Part shown: one piece after another, positions 5,973 to 5,981 of the stretch | Layout of the letters: each line of letters opens with the position of its first letter | Position numbering within the stretch: the stretch's first letter is position 1 | Source of the DNA: Oligoflexales bacterium | Lineage (GTDB): Bacteria > Bdellovibrionota_B > Oligoflexia > Oligoflexales > CACXFL01 | Direction of reading: 5' to 3' | NCBI GenBank assembly: GCA_028282865.1 | Contig: JANQHA010000200.1 | Span: 1-5,981 of the forward strand | Length of the DNA: 5,981 nt | Made by a program: the position numbers and the translations under genes | Notes under the pieces: generated by a model | The model's database searches: none | Told to the model about the DNA's origin: nothing | What the model saw: only the letters and a program-made list of their open reading frames with translations

Positions 5973-5981
5973 TTCGTTGGC

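Noticed and set aside
1..5981. CRISPR array, tRNA, insertion sequence, phage or defence genes
   Set aside because: No spaced direct repeats, cloverleaf-like segments, transposase-like frames or terminal repeats were seen. The window reads as ordinary housekeeping and envelope genes.

Overview
The window looks like chromosomal DNA from a Gram-negative bacterium, probably a proteobacterium. It encodes two lipoprotein-like precursors, a bactofilin and a full 2-oxoglutarate dehydrogenase E2/E3 pair followed by the start of E1. By eye the sequence leans slightly AT-rich and has dense genes with good Shine-Dalgarno sites. The E1 N-terminus (a 'WRTFFEGYEF'-like segment) and the E3 without the insert typical of pseudomonads recall deltaproteobacterial/Bdellovibrionota-type or other non-enteric sequences. 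This placement is a memory-based impression, not a result.

Layout. Positions 1-536 hold the 5' part of an unrecognised gene on the minus strand that runs off the left edge. About 90-100 bp of AT-rich divergent spacer separate it from a plus-strand bactofilin gene with a TTG start (628-1137). A 109-bp gap follows, then two closely spaced genes: a 120-residue small secreted or lipoprotein-like protein (1247-1609) and, 14 bp later, a lipoprotein with an alpha/beta-hydrolase-like fold (1624-2493). After a 124-bp gap comes the 2-oxoglutarate dehydrogenase cluster: sucB (E2, 2618-3862), lpd (E3, 3865-5274, two bases after sucB) and sucA (E1, from 5295).

How the genes work together. SucB, Lpd and SucA form the complex that converts 2-oxoglutarate, CoA and NAD+ to succinyl-CoA, CO2 and NADH. 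SucB carries the lipoyl group and the succinyltransferase core, Lpd re-oxidises the lipoyl group, and SucA (thiamine diphosphate-dependent) decarboxylates the substrate. The order here is E2-E3-E1 rather than the familiar E1-E2-E3. Bactofilin and the two exported proteins suggest an envelope-related neighbourhood with no evident metabolic tie to the dehydrogenase.

Main points for a second look: the E1 reading frame is cut by a TGA exactly where a family-conserved glycine is expected, nine bases before the window ends; the E2-E3-E1 order; an 18-bp perfect palindrome inside sucA; a degenerate nucleophile elbow in the hydrolase-like lipoprotein; an EF-hand-like loop in the small secreted protein; and a possible +1 slip or homopolymer error at the start of the minus-strand gene. 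I see no tRNA, rRNA, CRISPR, insertion sequence or clear new system.
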